Of a stretch of 36,163 nucleotides of DNA, positions 16,438 to 24,072 are shown piece by piece; within the stretch, counting starts at the first letter, position 1, and the number at the start of each line of letters is the position of its first letter. A model generated the notes under the pieces. That model was not told where the DNA came from. It ran no database searches and saw only the letters and a list, made by a program, of their open reading frames with translations. This DNA comes from an uncultured Caulobacterales bacterium (GTDB taxonomy: Bacteria > Pseudomonadota > Alphaproteobacteria > Caulobacterales > Caulobacteraceae), in the NCBI GenBank assembly GCA_903903715.1, contig CAIUZX010000061.1:1-36163 (forward strand), read 5' to 3'. The position numbers and the translations under genes are program-made.

Positions 16438-17117
16438 CAAGCGGCGCCGTTCGCCTCGAACAGCTGGAGTGTCCTGGTTCTCGCCGAAGCCGCATCCGCA
16501 GGATCCTGCGCCTCGACGCCGTCATTGTTGAAGCCGTGGCCGGAGCCTTCATAGATGTAGACCGGAACATCGGGGTGAGCGGCGGTTACCTTCGTCTTCA
16601 CGTCATCGGCTGGCATGTAGGTGTCCTTGCGACCCAGGTGCACGATCACCGGACAATGAAGGGGGAGTTCCGCCATTCCGGCCACTCCGCCGCCATAGTA
16701 GGACGACGCGGCAGCCAGCCCCGTCACACGATTGGCGGCGAGCCAGGTCATCGTCCCGCCGTAGCAGTAGCCCACGAGAAACACCGGCCCCTTGGCGCTG
16801 AGCATCGCAACGCAGGCCTCGATGTCGCCCATGGCGTTGTCGGGCCCGTTGGCCGTGGCGTAGGCGACGCCGGTCTTGAACCCGTCAGGATCGTGCCCCG
16901 CCACGTACCCGCGCTCCTGCCGGTCGAACATGGACGGCGCGATGACCTCGAACCCCAACGCCGCCCAGCGGGCGACGTCCTCGTGAACATACTTGTCGAG
17001 GCCAAAGATCTCCTGGATCACGATGATGCCGCCGCGGCGACGACCAACGGCGTCCGCATGAAGCGCCGTGAAAGTGAAACCGTCGTAGGCGGAGGTGAGC
17101 TCGATCAACTTGGTCAT
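16437..17117 (-). CDS. Dienelactone hydrolase family protein (copy 1)
   Basis: The 226-residue protein has the triad Cys118 in GYCYGG, Asp165 in GRKDTY and His194 in GSGHGF, plus QEIFG with Glu36. It is a tandem paralogue of the gene after it, aligned almost without gaps over the N-terminal half. ATG at 17117 has GGAG nine bases upstream; TTG at 17132 is the other in-frame choice. The gene is divergent from ruvC across about 180 bp. The substrate is unknown; both copies keep a complete triad and should be active. Confidence 0.9.
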   Translation of the reverse strand: MTKLIELTSAYDGFTFTALHADAVGRRRGGIIVIQEIFGLDKYVHEDVARWAALGFEVIAPSMFDRQERGYVAGHDPDGFKTGVAYATANGPDNAMGDIEACVAMLSAKGPVFLVGYCYGGTMTWLAANRVTGLAAASSYYGGGVAGMAELPLHCPVIVHLGRKDTYMPADDVKTKVTAAHPDVPVYIYEGSGHGFNNDGVEAQDPADAASARTRTLQLFEANGAA

Positions 17118-17299
17118 GGCGTGGTTCTCCAAAGCGGTTCGACCCTAATGTTTCGATGAGAACTTTTGCACCTTCTTTTTCGGGTATTTTTCGCGCGCCC
17201 ATGGATTGGAAAGCCAAGCGGCCGGGGCGCATTTACCGCCCGTTAACGAAAAAGGCGGCTTCCCCTGAAGCGAAAAGCGCGGGACAGTCGTAAGAACAC

Positions 17300-17806
17300 A
17301 TGATGAACACGAATCGATTCCGCATACTCGGGCTTGACCCCGGCCTCGTCCGAACAGGGTGGGGCGTGGTGTCGGTTGACGGCAACCGATTGTCCCACGT
17401 GGCCCACGGCGTCATTTCCCCGTCGGCCAAGGCGGATTTTGCGGAGCGGCTGCTCGTCCTGTTCGATGGCGTCACGCAAGTCATCGCCGATCACGGTCCC
17501 GATGAGGCGGCTGTTGAGGAGGTCTTCGTCAACATGAACCCTTCGTCGACCCTGAAGCTCGGGCATGCGCGCGCCGCCAGCCTCATCGCGCCCGCCAAGG
17601 CGGGCCTGCCTGTGGCCGAATATGCAACGCGCGCTGTCAAGAAGGCGGTGGTTGGCGCGGGTGCGGCGGATAAGGGCCAGATCGGCTTCATGGTCCGCCG
17701 GCTTCTGCCGACCTGCGGCGATCCGGGAGAAGACGCCGCAGATGCTCTGGCGGTCGCCATAGCCCATGCCCATCTCCGTCGATCCATGCAGATGGGGGCG
17801 GCATGA
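17300..17806 (+). CDS. ruvC: Holliday junction resolvase RuvC
   Basis: The 168-residue RNase H-like nuclease begins ILGLDPGLVRTGWG, with the first acidic residue in LDPG; EEVFVN supplies the next and GEDAADALAVAIAH the final pair. It cuts four-way junctions as a dimer with RuvAB. Two consecutive ATG codons (17300 and 17303) are possible starts, and no strong Shine-Dalgarno is seen. The stop overlaps the ruvA start as ATGA. The 17118-17299 region upstream must hold the operon promoter; I searched it for a Caulobacter-type LexA site and found none with correct spacing. Confidence 0.97.
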   Translation: MMNTNRFRILGLDPGLVRTGWGVVSVDGNRLSHVAHGVISPSAKADFAERLLVLFDGVTQVIADHGPDEAAVEEVFVNMNPSSTLKLGHARAASLIAPAKAGLPVAEYATRAVKKAVVGAGAADKGQIGFMVRRLLPTCGDPGEDAADALAVAIAHAHLRRSMQMGAA

Positions 17807-18414
17807 TCGGTCGGCTCCGCGGCCTTTTGGTCGAGATTGAGGGAGAGGACGCCCTGATCGACGTCAACGGCGTCGGCTATCTCGTCCGCTGCGGCGCGCG
17901 AACGCTGTCCAGGCTTCCGGCGCCGGATGAACACGTGACCCTTCATATTGAAAGCCAGACCCGAGAAGACGGGACGCGGCTGTTCGGCTTCCTGTCGAAG
18001 GGGGACCGGGCGACGTTCGTTCAGCTGCAGGGGATCCAGGGCGTCGGACCGAAGGCGGCGCTGTCGGTGCTCGATATCCTGTCGCCTGCGGAGCTCGCCA
18101 CCGCCGCCGCGCGGGACGACAAGACGGCGGTCGCTCGCGCAAACGGCGTCGGGCCGAAACTGGCTCAGCGGATCGTGACGGAGCTGAAAGGCAAGCCCCT
18201 GGCCGGCGGGATCGACGCGGGCCTGCCGAATGCTATCGGAAGTCCCAGTCAAACCGCCTTTTCCAAGGATGGCGAAGCGCTCGCGGCTCTGGCCGGTCTT
18301 GGCATTCCCGACGCCTCCGCTCGGCGTGCCGTCGAGGCCGCGAAGGCGAGGCTTGATCCTGACGCGTCGTTGAGCGCGCTCATCAAGGCGTCGCTTCAGG
18401 AGGTGGGACGTTGA
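17803..18414 (+). CDS. ruvA: Holliday junction DNA helicase subunit RuvA
   Basis: The 203-residue protein has the N-terminal OB-fold (MIGRLRGLLVEIEGEDALIDVNG), helix-hairpin-helix motifs (LQGIQGVGPKAALSVLD and ANGVGPKLAQRIVTELKGK) and the C-terminal domain that contacts RuvB. RuvA binds the junction and loads RuvB rings. It overlaps ruvC by four bases and ruvB by four bases. Confidence 0.97.
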   Translation: MIGRLRGLLVEIEGEDALIDVNGVGYLVRCGARTLSRLPAPDEHVTLHIESQTREDGTRLFGFLSKGDRATFVQLQGIQGVGPKAALSVLDILSPAELATAAARDDKTAVARANGVGPKLAQRIVTELKGKPLAGGIDAGLPNAIGSPSQTAFSKDGEALAALAGLGIPDASARRAVEAAKARLDPDASLSALIKASLQEVGR

Positions 18415-19451
18415 CCCGTTTGATGTCGGGCGACCGTGACGCGCGTGAACCTTCGGATCGCGCGCTACGCCCGCAGACACTGGCCGAATTCGTCGGCCAA
18501 CCGAATCTGAAGGCCAATCTCAAGATCTTCATCGATGCGGCCAAGACCCGTGGAGACTCCCTGGACCATGTCCTGCTGTTCGGGCCCCCAGGCCTCGGCA
18601 AGACTACCCTCGCCCAGATCGTCGCCCGCGAGCTGGGGGTCAGTTTTCGCGCAACGGCCGGGCCGGTTCTGGCCAAGGCCGGCGACCTTGCGGCGATCCT
18701 GACAAATCTTGAACCAAGAGATGTCCTCTTCATCGACGAGATCCACCGCTTGCCTCCAGCAGTCGAGGAAATCCTTTACCCGGCGATGGAAGATCATGTG
18801 CTGGATCTCATTATCGGCGAAGGGCCGTCCGCTCGTTCGGTCCGCATCGATCTCGCGCCGTTCACCTTGGTCGCCGCAACGACGCGAGCAGGCCTCCTGG
18901 CCACGCCCTTGCGGGACCGCTTCGGCATCCCGTTGCGGCTTGATTTTTACTCGTCTCAAGACCTCTGCAAGGTGCTTGCACACGCGGCTCGAAAGCTCGG
19001 CGCACCACTGACGCCGGAGGGCGCGGCCGAAATCGCTGGCCGCGCAAGGGGAACACCGCGCGTCGCCGGGCGATTGCTGCGGCGCGTGCGTGACTTCGCC
19101 GAAGCCGAAGGCGCCGCCGAAATTGATCACCAAGTAGCGGCTCGTGCGCTGAAGCGATTGGAAGTCGACGCCCTTGGCCTCGATGGTCTCGACCGCCGTT
19201 ATCTCAACGCCCTCATCACCACCTACGGCGGGGGGCCCGTGGGCGCAGAAACCCTGGCGGCGGCTTTGGCCGAGGCGAGAGACTCGGTTGAGGACGTGAT
19301 CGAGCCTTATCTGCTGCAACAGGGGTTCATCATGCGAACCCCGAGAGGACGGATCGCAGGCGATCTTGCGTATAAGCACCTGGGGCTTTCGCCGCCCACG
19401 TCCGGCCCCCGGATCACCGCCGCCATTGAGTTTGACGGAGACGAGCCTTGA
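18411..19451 (+). CDS. ruvB: Holliday junction DNA helicase motor RuvB
   Basis: The 346-residue AAA+ ATPase shows Walker A GPPGLGKTTL, Walker B LFIDEIHRL, a GEGPSARSVRIDL beta-hairpin and the ATTRAG sensor 1, followed by a winged-helix C-terminus with QQGFIMRTPRGR. It drives branch migration. The start is TTG at 18411, inside the TTGA overlap with the ruvA stop, with AGGAGG seven bases upstream; the next ATG at 18423 is too far from that site. Its own stop overlaps ybgC. Confidence 0.97.
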   Translation: MTRLMSGDRDAREPSDRALRPQTLAEFVGQPNLKANLKIFIDAAKTRGDSLDHVLLFGPPGLGKTTLAQIVARELGVSFRATAGPVLAKAGDLAAILTNLEPRDVLFIDEIHRLPPAVEEILYPAMEDHVLDLIIGEGPSARSVRIDLAPFTLVAATTRAGLLATPLRDRFGIPLRLDFYSSQDLCKVLAHAARKLGAPLTPEGAAEIAGRARGTPRVAGRLLRRVRDFAEAEGAAEIDHQVAARALKRLEVDALGLDGLDRRYLNALITTYGGGPVGAETLAAALAEARDSVEDVIEPYLLQQGFIMRTPRGRIAGDLAYKHLGLSPPTSGPRITAAIEFDGDEP

Positions 19452-19918
19452 AAGATGCGCCGCTCGATACGGCCCCTTCCGCCGGATGGTTCGTTGGGCG
19501 CGAGCATCAGCTACCTGTGAGGGTTTATTATGAAGACACCGACTTCACGGGCCTCGTTTATCACGCCAATTATGTTCGCTATTTCGAGCGGGGTCGCTCC
19601 GACTTCCTTCGGCTGGTCGGCGCCGACCATAGCCTACTGCTCGATCGCGCAGACCCCGCAGCCTTCGTGATCACGCGACTGGAAGTCGACTATGTTCGGC
19701 CGGCGCGCATCGACGACGCGTTGCTGGTGCGCACGACCTACGACACATTTCGGGGTGCGAAGCTCACGATTCGGCAATCCATATCGCGTGGGGAGGAAAC
19801 CTTGGCGCGTGCGACGGTTTTCGCCGCCTGCATCGACCTTGCCGGTCGTCCCAGGCGACCACCCTCTGTGCTTGTCGAGCGTGTTCGGCCATGGCTCGCG
19901 CCGGCTTCCGACTCGTGA
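19448..19918 (+). CDS. ybgC: Tol-Pal associated acyl-CoA thioesterase YbgC
   Basis: The 156-residue hotdog-fold protein has the family motif VYYEDTDFTGLVYHANYVRYFERGR with the conserved Asp, and a later THP-type core. YbgC hydrolyses acyl-CoA or acyl-ACP thioesters and sits at the head of tol operons in many proteobacteria. The start is TTG at 19448, overlapping the ruvB stop as TTGA; no in-frame ATG or GTG lies before the conserved core other than downstream codons that would cut it. About 75 bp separate it from tolQ. Confidence 0.93.
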   Translation: MKDAPLDTAPSAGWFVGREHQLPVRVYYEDTDFTGLVYHANYVRYFERGRSDFLRLVGADHSLLLDRADPAAFVITRLEVDYVRPARIDDALLVRTTYDTFRGAKLTIRQSISRGEETLARATVFAACIDLAGRPRRPPSVLVERVRPWLAPASDS

Positions 19919-19943
19919 GCGCGTTCAAACCCCGGGGCCATAG

Positions 19944-19968
19944 TTTCGTCACCGCGTACAGGCTATAC
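19944..19968 (+). promoter_or_regulatory. Possible promoter upstream of tolQ
   Basis: GCTATAC at 19962-19968 resembles the Caulobacter housekeeping -10 (GCTANAWC), with a weak TTTCGT -35-like element at 19944-19949. It lies in the only sizeable gap between ybgC and tolQ. The -35 match is poor, so this is a candidate only. Confidence 0.3.
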
Positions 19969-19994
19969 GGCAGTCTCAGGATGTGGAGCCGCAC

Positions 19995-20684
19995 ATGATC
20001 GACAGCTTGACCGTCACCCCGGATAATTTCGGTCTGGTGGCCACCTTTATCCGGGCTGACGTTGTCGTGAAGGGCGTAATGATCAGCCTGATCGGCGCCT
20101 CCGTCTGGTCCTGGACTGTGATCATCGACCGCGCGCTCAGGCTGGGCGCCATGAAGCGCGAAGCCAATCGCTTTGAAGCGGAGCTGGCGCAGGGTCGATC
20201 ATTGGAAGACATGGCCAAGCGGGCGGGCGACGCGCCGCGTCACCCGCTTCCGCAAATGGTGCAGCTTGCTGTGCGGGAAGGCCGAGCCCGCGGCGCGGAT
20301 TCCGGTTTAGTCCTGACCGCCTTGGATCGATCCATGGAAAGCTTGATTTCGGCAGCAGGACGCCGCGCTAGCGAAGGGCTCGGCGCGCTGTCCATCGTCG
20401 CCACGGCCTCGCCCTTTGTCGGGCTGTTCGGGACGGTGTGGGGCATCATGAACGCATTCCGAAATATCGCGGTCATGAAAAATACGAACCTGACGGTCGT
20501 TGCGCCGGCGATTTCGGAGGCCCTGTTTGCAACAGCGTTCGGTCTTGCCGCCGCTATCCCCGCCTACATCGCCTACAACACCTTCTCGATTGATCAGCAG
20601 CGGCTCATCAGCCGACTGGAAAGCTTCGCAGACGACCTTGCGGCTGCGGTGGCGCGCCGGCTCTCTGAACGGGGAGGGGTCTGA
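19995..20684 (+). CDS. tolQ: Tol-Pal inner-membrane proton-channel protein TolQ
   Basis: The 229-residue MotA/TolQ/ExbB family protein has three membrane helices: about 20-42, 132-155 (LGALSIVATASPFVGLFGTVWG) and 165-190 (ISEALFATAFGLAAAIPAYIAY). With TolR it forms the proton-driven motor that energises TolA. ATG at 19995 has GGAG eight bases upstream; GTG at 19983 is an alternative. The stop lies two bases before the tolR start. Confidence 0.96.
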   Translation: MIDSLTVTPDNFGLVATFIRADVVVKGVMISLIGASVWSWTVIIDRALRLGAMKREANRFEAELAQGRSLEDMAKRAGDAPRHPLPQMVQLAVREGRARGADSGLVLTALDRSMESLISAAGRRASEGLGALSIVATASPFVGLFGTVWGIMNAFRNIAVMKNTNLTVVAPAISEALFATAFGLAAAIPAYIAYNTFSIDQQRLISRLESFADDLAAAVARRLSERGGV

Positions 20685-20686
20685 CC

Positions 20687-21157
20687 GTGGCGTCGGGCGG
20701 CGTCAGGATGTCGTCCAGCGGACGCCGTCGGCGGTCACGTGGACATGCGGCGCTGACCGAAATCAACGTCACGCCGCTGGTCGACGTGATGCTTGTGCTT
20801 TTGATCATCTTCATGGTCTCGGCGCCGCTTCTGACCGTGGCTGTCCCAGTCGATCTTCCCAAGACGGACGCCGGAGCGGTGGATGAGCAGACTGCGCCCT
20901 TGACCGTGACGATCCGTCGCGATGGTTCGGTTTTTCTGCAGGAAGACGCGGTCGCCCTCGATGAGCTGGCGCCTCGACTTCTGGCGCGGTCCGGGCCAGG
21001 TTCAAAGAAGCCGGTCTTTGTGCGGGCTGACGGCGCCGCCGCCTACGCCATCGTCGCCCAGGTCATGGCCAAGCTGTCGAGCAACGGATTCTCCAACATC
21101 AACCTTGTCACGGACACGACGGCCGAGCCCGCGAAGTCCGTGCTGCGTCGACCGTGA
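20687..21157 (+). CDS. tolR: Tol-Pal inner-membrane protein TolR
   Basis: The 156-residue ExbD/TolR protein has one membrane helix with the proton-carrying Asp in NVTPLVDVMLVLLIIFMVSAP, then a periplasmic domain. The start is GTG at 20687, chosen because GGGGAGGGG lies seven bases upstream; an ATG at 20708 is the alternative. The stop overlaps the tolA start as GTGATG. Confidence 0.95.
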   Translation: MASGGVRMSSSGRRRRSRGHAALTEINVTPLVDVMLVLLIIFMVSAPLLTVAVPVDLPKTDAGAVDEQTAPLTVTIRRDGSVFLQEDAVALDELAPRLLARSGPGSKKPVFVRADGAAAYAIVAQVMAKLSSNGFSNINLVTDTTAEPAKSVLRRP

Positions 21158-21969
21158 TGGCGGGCGCCATGGGTCCCGCTTACGGCGTTCAACAGCCCCG
21201 TGGCGGCCGGTTTCCGGCGCTCGTTGGCGCGATCATCCTGCACGCCGCAGTGATCGGCCTGGGCTATCTCGGCTTCATTTCGGCGCCGCCGCCGCATGTT
21301 GTTGAAGTGACTCCGATTTCCCTCGTCACCGCCAGCGCCATTTCCAACGCGAGCGCGGCGGTTCAGGCGAAGGAGACCCTGAAGGCCAGCGCTCCCGAAC
21401 CCGAGCCGCAACCCAAGCCCGCGCCGGCGCCCCAACAACCGGTCGCCAAACCGGCGCCGCCGGAAAAGCTCGATCTGGATCATCTGGCGAAGGCTCACCC
21501 TGCGAAGTCTCTTGATCTTGATCAGCTCGCCCGAACCGGAAAACCACAGGCGAGGTCCCTGGACCTGGCAAGTCTCGCCGAGGGCCGCCCGAACGCGACG
21601 CAGCGTGGGCCAGCCCACGCTGAGACCGCCGACATTGCGCGCAAAGCCGTGGGTGCGGGAACCGGACTTTCGGCAGACGCACGGTCTTACCTCGCCGGAA
21701 AGCTGATCCCGCTTTGGAATCCCAACTGCGGGGTGGAAGACACCGCAAATGTCGTTGTGAGGGTGAATATAAAGCTGTCGCCGGAGGGCCGACTGCTATC
21801 GGTCAAAGATATGACCGGCGCTGAAAACGCTGTCACCCGCGCTGCGGCGTTGCGGGCGTTGACTGCGGTCAAACAGGCCGATCCTTACGACGGTTTGCCG
21901 CGGGAAGAGTACACGGTATGGCGGGATGTGAACTTCAACTTCATTGCCAAGGACGCATGTCGCCGATGA
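21157..21969 (+). CDS. tolA: Cell envelope integrity protein TolA
   Basis: The 270-residue protein has an N-terminal membrane helix (PALVGAIILHAAVIGLGYLG), a Pro-rich segment (EPEPQPKPAPAPQQP), three short LDL repeats and a C-terminal TonB/TolA-like domain (about 170-270) with the NPNCG and VRVNIKLSPEGRL features. It is shorter than E. coli TolA (421 residues) because the long Ala/Lys/Glu helical domain is replaced by Pro-rich sequence. It spans the periplasm and contacts TolB and Pal. ATG at 21157 is within TGATG coupling to tolR; its stop overlaps tolB. Confidence 0.9.
   Translation: MAGAMGPAYGVQQPRGGRFPALVGAIILHAAVIGLGYLGFISAPPPHVVEVTPISLVTASAISNASAAVQAKETLKASAPEPEPQPKPAPAPQQPVAKPAPPEKLDLDHLAKAHPAKSLDLDQLARTGKPQARSLDLASLAEGRPNATQRGPAHAETADIARKAVGAGTGLSADARSYLAGKLIPLWNPNCGVEDTANVVVRVNIKLSPEGRLLSVKDMTGAENAVTRAAALRALTAVKQADPYDGLPREEYTVWRDVNFNFIAKDACRR
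21466..21603 (+). repeat. Three tandem LDL(D/A)xLA peptide repeats inside TolA
   Basis: Residues about 104-149 consist of KLDLDHLAKAHPAK, SLDLDQLARTGKPQAR and SLDLASLAEGRPNATQ, spaced 14-16 residues apart. The DNA copies have diverged, so it is the peptide that appears conserved. Confidence 0.75.
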
Positions 21970-23294
21970 ACGGTTTTGTGCGATTTCATAGATCCTGCCT
22001 GATCCTTCTCGCGACCTTGGCGATTGCGGTTACAGGGGCGCAAACCGCCTTTGCGGGTGTCGATGTCGACATCAATCAAGGCAATGTCCAACCCGCGCCG
22101 ATCGCCATTCCCCCGTTTCGTGGGGTGGACGCAAAGACCCAGGCCCTCGGGGATGACATTGTTCAGGTCATCGCCGGAAATCTCGAACGATCAGGCTATT
22201 TCAGGCCTCTCGCGCCGGCGGCCATGGTCGAGAAGAACCTGGACGTCAACGTTCTTCCCAGGTTCGCCGACTGGAAGTCCGTGAACGCCCAATATCTCGT
22301 CAATGGTCAGGTCTCCCAGGATGCGGACGGCCGACTTCAGGTCGATGTCCGGCTCTGGAGCGTGTTCAATGAGCAGCAGTTGGTGGGCGTTCAGTTCACC
22401 GCGACGGCCGACAACTGGCGCAGGATCGCCCACAAGATTTCCGACGCGGTCTACAAACAGCTGACAGGTGAAGACGGCTATTTCGACACCCGGATCGTCT
22501 TCGTCGCGGAAAGCGGGGCGCGCGGCAAGCGGATCTCGCGGCTCGCCATCATGGATCAGGACGGCGCCAATCCCAGCTATCTCAGTGACGGCGGCTACAT
22601 CGTCATGACTCCTCGGTTTTCGACAAATACACAGGAAATCACCTACACGGCGCTCCGGCCTGACAGCGCCCGCATTTATCTGTTCAATATCGAGACCGCC
22701 CGTCATGAGGTACTCGGTCAGGCCGCAGGCATGGTCTTCGCTCCGCGGTTTTCTCCTGATGGGCAGAAGGTTGCTTTCTCCCTCTCGCGGAACGGGAACA
22801 CCGACATCTTCGTAAAGGACCTGAGGTCCGGCGCTCAGACACGGCTGACGGACGATCCTGCCATCGACACGTCACCATCCTATTCGCCCGACGGATCAAA
22901 GATCGTGTTCAACTCTGACCGCGGCGGTTCTCCGCAGCTCTATGTCATGAACGCTGACGGCAGTAGCCAAAAGCGCCTCAGCTATGGCGCAGGTCGCTAT
23001 ACGACACCCGTATGGAGCCCGCGCGGCGACCTGATCGCCTTCACCAAACAGGAAGGTTCGATCTTCCATATCGGCGTCATGAAGCCCGACGGCACAGGTG
23101 AACGTCTGCTCACCAGTTCCTATCTTGATGAAGGCCCGACGTGGGCGCCCAATGGACGCGTTCTGATGTTCAGTCGCGAAACCCGGGGTGGAGCGCCCAA
23201 GCTCTGGATGGTCAACGTCAACGGTCAGAACGAGCGCCCGTCTCCGTATCCAGGTTCCGCGACGGATCCGGCCTGGTCGCCGCTTTTGAAGTGA
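21966..23294 (+). CDS. tolB: Tol-Pal periplasmic beta-propeller protein TolB
   Basis: The 442-residue protein has a signal peptide (about 1-27, ending TAFAG), an N-terminal domain with PIAIPPFRG, and a six-bladed propeller whose WD40-like repeats show FSPDGQKVAFSL, YSPDGSKIVFNSDRGG and WSPRGDLIAFTKQ. TolB binds Pal and is remodelled by TolA. ATG at 21966 overlaps the tolA stop as ATGA; ATG at 21957 is a close alternative with AAGGA upstream. It is followed by a 131-bp gap before pal. Confidence 0.96.
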   Translation: MNGFVRFHRSCLILLATLAIAVTGAQTAFAGVDVDINQGNVQPAPIAIPPFRGVDAKTQALGDDIVQVIAGNLERSGYFRPLAPAAMVEKNLDVNVLPRFADWKSVNAQYLVNGQVSQDADGRLQVDVRLWSVFNEQQLVGVQFTATADNWRRIAHKISDAVYKQLTGEDGYFDTRIVFVAESGARGKRISRLAIMDQDGANPSYLSDGGYIVMTPRFSTNTQEITYTALRPDSARIYLFNIETARHEVLGQAAGMVFAPRFSPDGQKVAFSLSRNGNTDIFVKDLRSGAQTRLTDDPAIDTSPSYSPDGSKIVFNSDRGGSPQLYVMNADGSSQKRLSYGAGRYTTPVWSPRGDLIAFTKQEGSIFHIGVMKPDGTGERLLTSSYLDEGPTWAPNGRVLMFSRETRGGAPKLWMVNVNGQNERPSPYPGSATDPAWSPLLK

Positions 23295-23326
23295 AAGATC
23301 TTGTTTGCTCCACCTGCGCGTTGTTC

Positions 23327-23350
23327 TCGACGTCGCTCGGAAATGCTAAT
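23327..23350 (+). promoter_or_regulatory. Possible promoter upstream of pal
   Basis: TCGACG (23327-23332) and GCTAAT (23345-23350), 12 bases apart, resemble the Caulobacter housekeeping promoter pattern (TTGACGS, 10-14 bases, GCTANAWC). They lie in the tolB-pal gap and could give pal its own transcript, which would suit an abundant lipoprotein. Confidence 0.35.
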
Positions 23351-23425
23351 ATCCCGCCGTTGGGTGGCTTTTGAGTTTAATCTATGGGCGCATAACCGCG
23401 TCCCTTCAGCCGAAGGATTTGCACC

Positions 23426-23977
23426 ATGAAGACCATGTCGCCCTCCTGGGGCAAACTCGCGGCTTCCGTCGCCCTCACCGCTGCGCTCGCCGCGTGCGCG
23501 ACCAAGCCGCCTCCGGCTCCCGTCCCGACGCCTGCGCCGCCTCCACCGCCCGCTCCTGTGGCCGTCGCGCCGCCGCCCGCGCCCAGACCCGCACCGGTTG
23601 GACCAAAGCCTGGCTCTTTGCAGGACTTCGTCGTGAACGCCGGCGAGAGGGTTTATTTCGACTTCGATCAGTATGCGATCCGCGCCGACGGCAAGGCTGT
23701 CCTCGCTGCGCAGGCGGCCTGGTTGAACCGCTATTCGCAGGTTGCAGTCCGTGTCGAGGGCAATTGCGATGAACGCGGGACGAGGGACTACAACCTCGCG
23801 CTGGGCGCCCGCCGCGCCGAAGCGATCAAGACCTACCTGATCGCACAGGGCGTCGCCGCCTCGCGCATCACGACGATCTCCTACGGAAAAGAGCAGCCTG
23901 TCGATTCCGGGACCGGCGAAGACGCCTGGGCTCATAATCGTAATGGCCATACCGCGCTGACCGGCGGTGTGAAATAA
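23426..23977 (+). CDS. pal: Peptidoglycan-associated lipoprotein Pal
   Basis: The 183-residue lipoprotein has a lipobox LAAC (Cys about 24), a long Pro-rich tether (PAPVPTPAPPPPPAPV) and an OmpA-like peptidoglycan-binding domain with YFDFDQYAIRADG, VEGNCDERGTRDYNLALGARRAEAI and ISYGKEQP. It anchors the outer membrane to peptidoglycan. The extreme C-terminus reads HNRNGHTAL rather than the commoner NRRAV form, so the last strand is slightly unusual. GAAGGA precedes ATG 23426. Confidence 0.95.
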   Translation: MKTMSPSWGKLAASVALTAALAACATKPPPAPVPTPAPPPPPAPVAVAPPPAPRPAPVGPKPGSLQDFVVNAGERVYFDFDQYAIRADGKAVLAAQAAWLNRYSQVAVRVEGNCDERGTRDYNLALGARRAEAIKTYLIAQGVAASRITTISYGKEQPVDSGTGEDAWAHNRNGHTALTGGVK

Positions 23978-23983
23978 GACCAG

Positions 23984-24019
23984 CTGGCGCGTCGCAGGTT
24001 TATCCCGACGGCGCGCCAG
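23984..24019 (+). terminator. Stem-loop after pal, possible attenuator
   Basis: CTGGCGCG (23984-23991) pairs with CGCGCCAG (24012-24019), followed after four bases by TTTT. It could reduce read-through from pal into cpoB or protect the pal transcript end. Confidence 0.5.
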
Positions 24020-24072
24020 ACTCGTTTTCCACGCCTAGGTGGGTGAAATCGCGCGTTCGCCTGAGACACGAA

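Noticed and set aside
17118..17299. LexA site (GTTC-N7-GTTC) upstream of ruvC
   Set aside because: GTTC pairs present near 17125-17141 are nine bases apart, not seven, and lie at the start of the neighbouring gene.
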